Shown here: positions 6,147 through 6,752 of the stretch, one piece after another
Layout of the letters: every line of letters begins with the position of its first letter
How positions within the stretch are numbered: position 1 is the stretch's first letter
Source: Caldifarciminota bacterium
GTDB taxonomy: Bacteria > Hydrothermota > Tepidihabitantia > Tepidihabitantales > Tepidihabitantaceae
DNA length: 6,752 nt
Direction: 5' to 3'
Assembly: GCA_016935295.1 (NCBI GenBank)
Contig: JAFGRF010000102.1
Location: 1-6,752, forward strand
Translations under genes and position numbers: made by a program
The notes under the pieces: model-generated
What the model saw: only the letters and a program-made list of their open reading frames with translations
Told to the model about the DNA's origin: nothing
The model's database searches: none

Positions 6147-6752
6147 CTAGTCCTTACTGGCCTTCAGGCCAAGCGAGCAGATGAGCTGGGGCTCGCGCGG
6201 CTCCGGCCCAGCGGCGGTCACGCACAGCCTGTCGTCATCGCGCAGGTTCATTGCCAGCTCGGCGAGCGCCTGGTCCGACGCCCCGGTGCGCAGCAACCGG
6301 TTGAGTGCGTCCTTGGCCGTCTCTCGCAGCGGCGCCCGGTAGATGTCGTCGATGACCCGCTTCAGCTCGGGTGAATCAAGCAGCGTACCCGCGACTTCGG
6401 CCTGGTAACGCTTGAGTCGCTCGTAGGTCTTGAACCGGGCGCCGGACGGGCGGCCCAGCTGTCCGCCGATGCGTTGCTCGTCGAAGACGATCTGGTCCAC
6501 TCCCTGCCTGACAAGCTCGTGATGGTTCTCGGCACGACGCAAGGCAGGCGTCTCTGGCACGCACTCGGCGGCGCGCAGAATCGTGTACTGCGACTCGGTG
6601 ACGCTCCTGCCCTCCTCATCAACCCAGGCCAGCGCGTCGTTCCCCTCGGCAGTCCGGGCGTACACCAGCACGCCCGGCGGTCTACCTTCGCTCGTGTCGT
6701 GCCCGCGGGCCGAGAACACGACCGGCGGCAATGCCGGGATGGTCTTGGCCAG
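6147..6752 (-). CDS. C-terminal part of a probable SNF2/DEAD-type defence helicase (5' end outside window)
   Basis: This reading frame is open from the right edge to a TAG at 6147-6149, giving the last 201 residues; the true start lies outside. No Walker or helicase motif is in the visible part, so the assignment rests on the tail. It has a conserved-looking block RPSGARFKTYERLKRY about residues 95-110 of the visible part, a helical stretch around 115-160, and an end with EPQLICSLGL just before the last few residues. From memory, tails of this kind belong to long SNF2-related helicases encoded just upstream of Eco57I-type methyltransferases, where the helicase is thought to translocate on DNA for a restriction or phage-defence system. 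The adjoining gene here is exactly such a methyltransferase, 3 nt away, which supports the call. Codons are strongly G/C-ending. An alternative is another large defence protein with the same C-terminal domain. Confidence 0.62.
   Translation of the reverse strand: MAKTIPALPPVVFSARGHDTSEGRPPGVLVYARTAEGNDALAWVDEEGRSVTESQYTILRAAECVPETPALRRAENHHELVRQGVDQIVFDEQRIGGQLGRPSGARFKTYERLKRYQAEVAGTLLDSPELKRVIDDIYRAPLRETAKDALNRLLRTGASDQALAELAMNLRDDDRLCVTAAGPEPREPQLICSLGLKASKD
6151..6155 (-). promoter_or_regulatory. Ribosome binding site that decides the GTG start of the methyltransferase
   Basis: AAGGA on the minus strand lies 7 nt upstream of the GTG at 6143, inside the last codons of the helicase gene. 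The in-frame ATG at 6131 has no purine-rich sequence at a suitable distance. This favours the GTG start and suggests translational coupling to the helicase, whose stop lies between the site and the start. Confidence 0.6.

Noticed and set aside
2739..6752. Calling the locus DISARM class 1 (drmD-drmMI)
   Set aside because: A helicase followed by an adenine methyltransferase fits, but the next genes are an ATPase, its partner and a DprA-like gene rather than drmA, drmB and drmC. The helicase motor is out of view, so the name is not supported.

Overview
The window is one stretch of a minus-strand defence-type operon from a GC-rich bacterium. All supported genes read right to left, with overlaps or short gaps. 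There is no rRNA, tRNA, IS or CRISPR, and nothing in the sequence fixes the phylum; an environmental or metagenomic origin is possible.

In transcription order: (1) the last 201 codons of a protein that looks like the C-terminal tail of a large SNF2/DEAD-type helicase (6752-6147, cut by the window edge); (2) three nucleotides later, a 1134-residue Eco57I-type N6-adenine DNA methyltransferase (6143-2739); (3) a 394-residue AAA/ABC-like ATPase of the OLD-like type (2678-1494) with a near-perfect Shine-Dalgarno; (4) a 152-residue partner of unknown function (1497-1039) whose GTG start overlaps the ATPase stop as GTGA; (5) a short remnant of a second methyltransferase C-terminus (about 1030-902), apparently not annotated by any ordinary gene call; (6) a 121-residue protein with an MGMT/ATL-like look (892-527); (7) a DprA/Smf-like Rossmann protein (505 to beyond position 1), in the same frame as gene 6 and separated from it by a TGA.

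The helicase plus methyltransferase form the core of a restriction or DNA-modification system. The 121-residue and DprA-like genes look like accessory genes of the same system. The most informative observation is the methyltransferase remnant. It lies directly after the ATPase pair, matches the end of the intact methyltransferase at about 84% of nucleotides over 63 positions, and its stop codon overlaps the ribosome binding site of the 121-residue gene. The ATPase pair is therefore bracketed by two copies of the methyltransferase 3' end. The simplest reading is that the operon was once methyltransferase -> 121-residue gene -> dprA-like gene, and that the ATPase/partner module entered by recombination in the methyltransferase 3' end. 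Codon use in the methyltransferase also changes sharply near its catalytic NPPF motif, so the imported block may include its target-recognition half.

The promoter of the operon and the helicase motor domains lie beyond the right edge, and the end of the DprA-like gene lies beyond the left edge.
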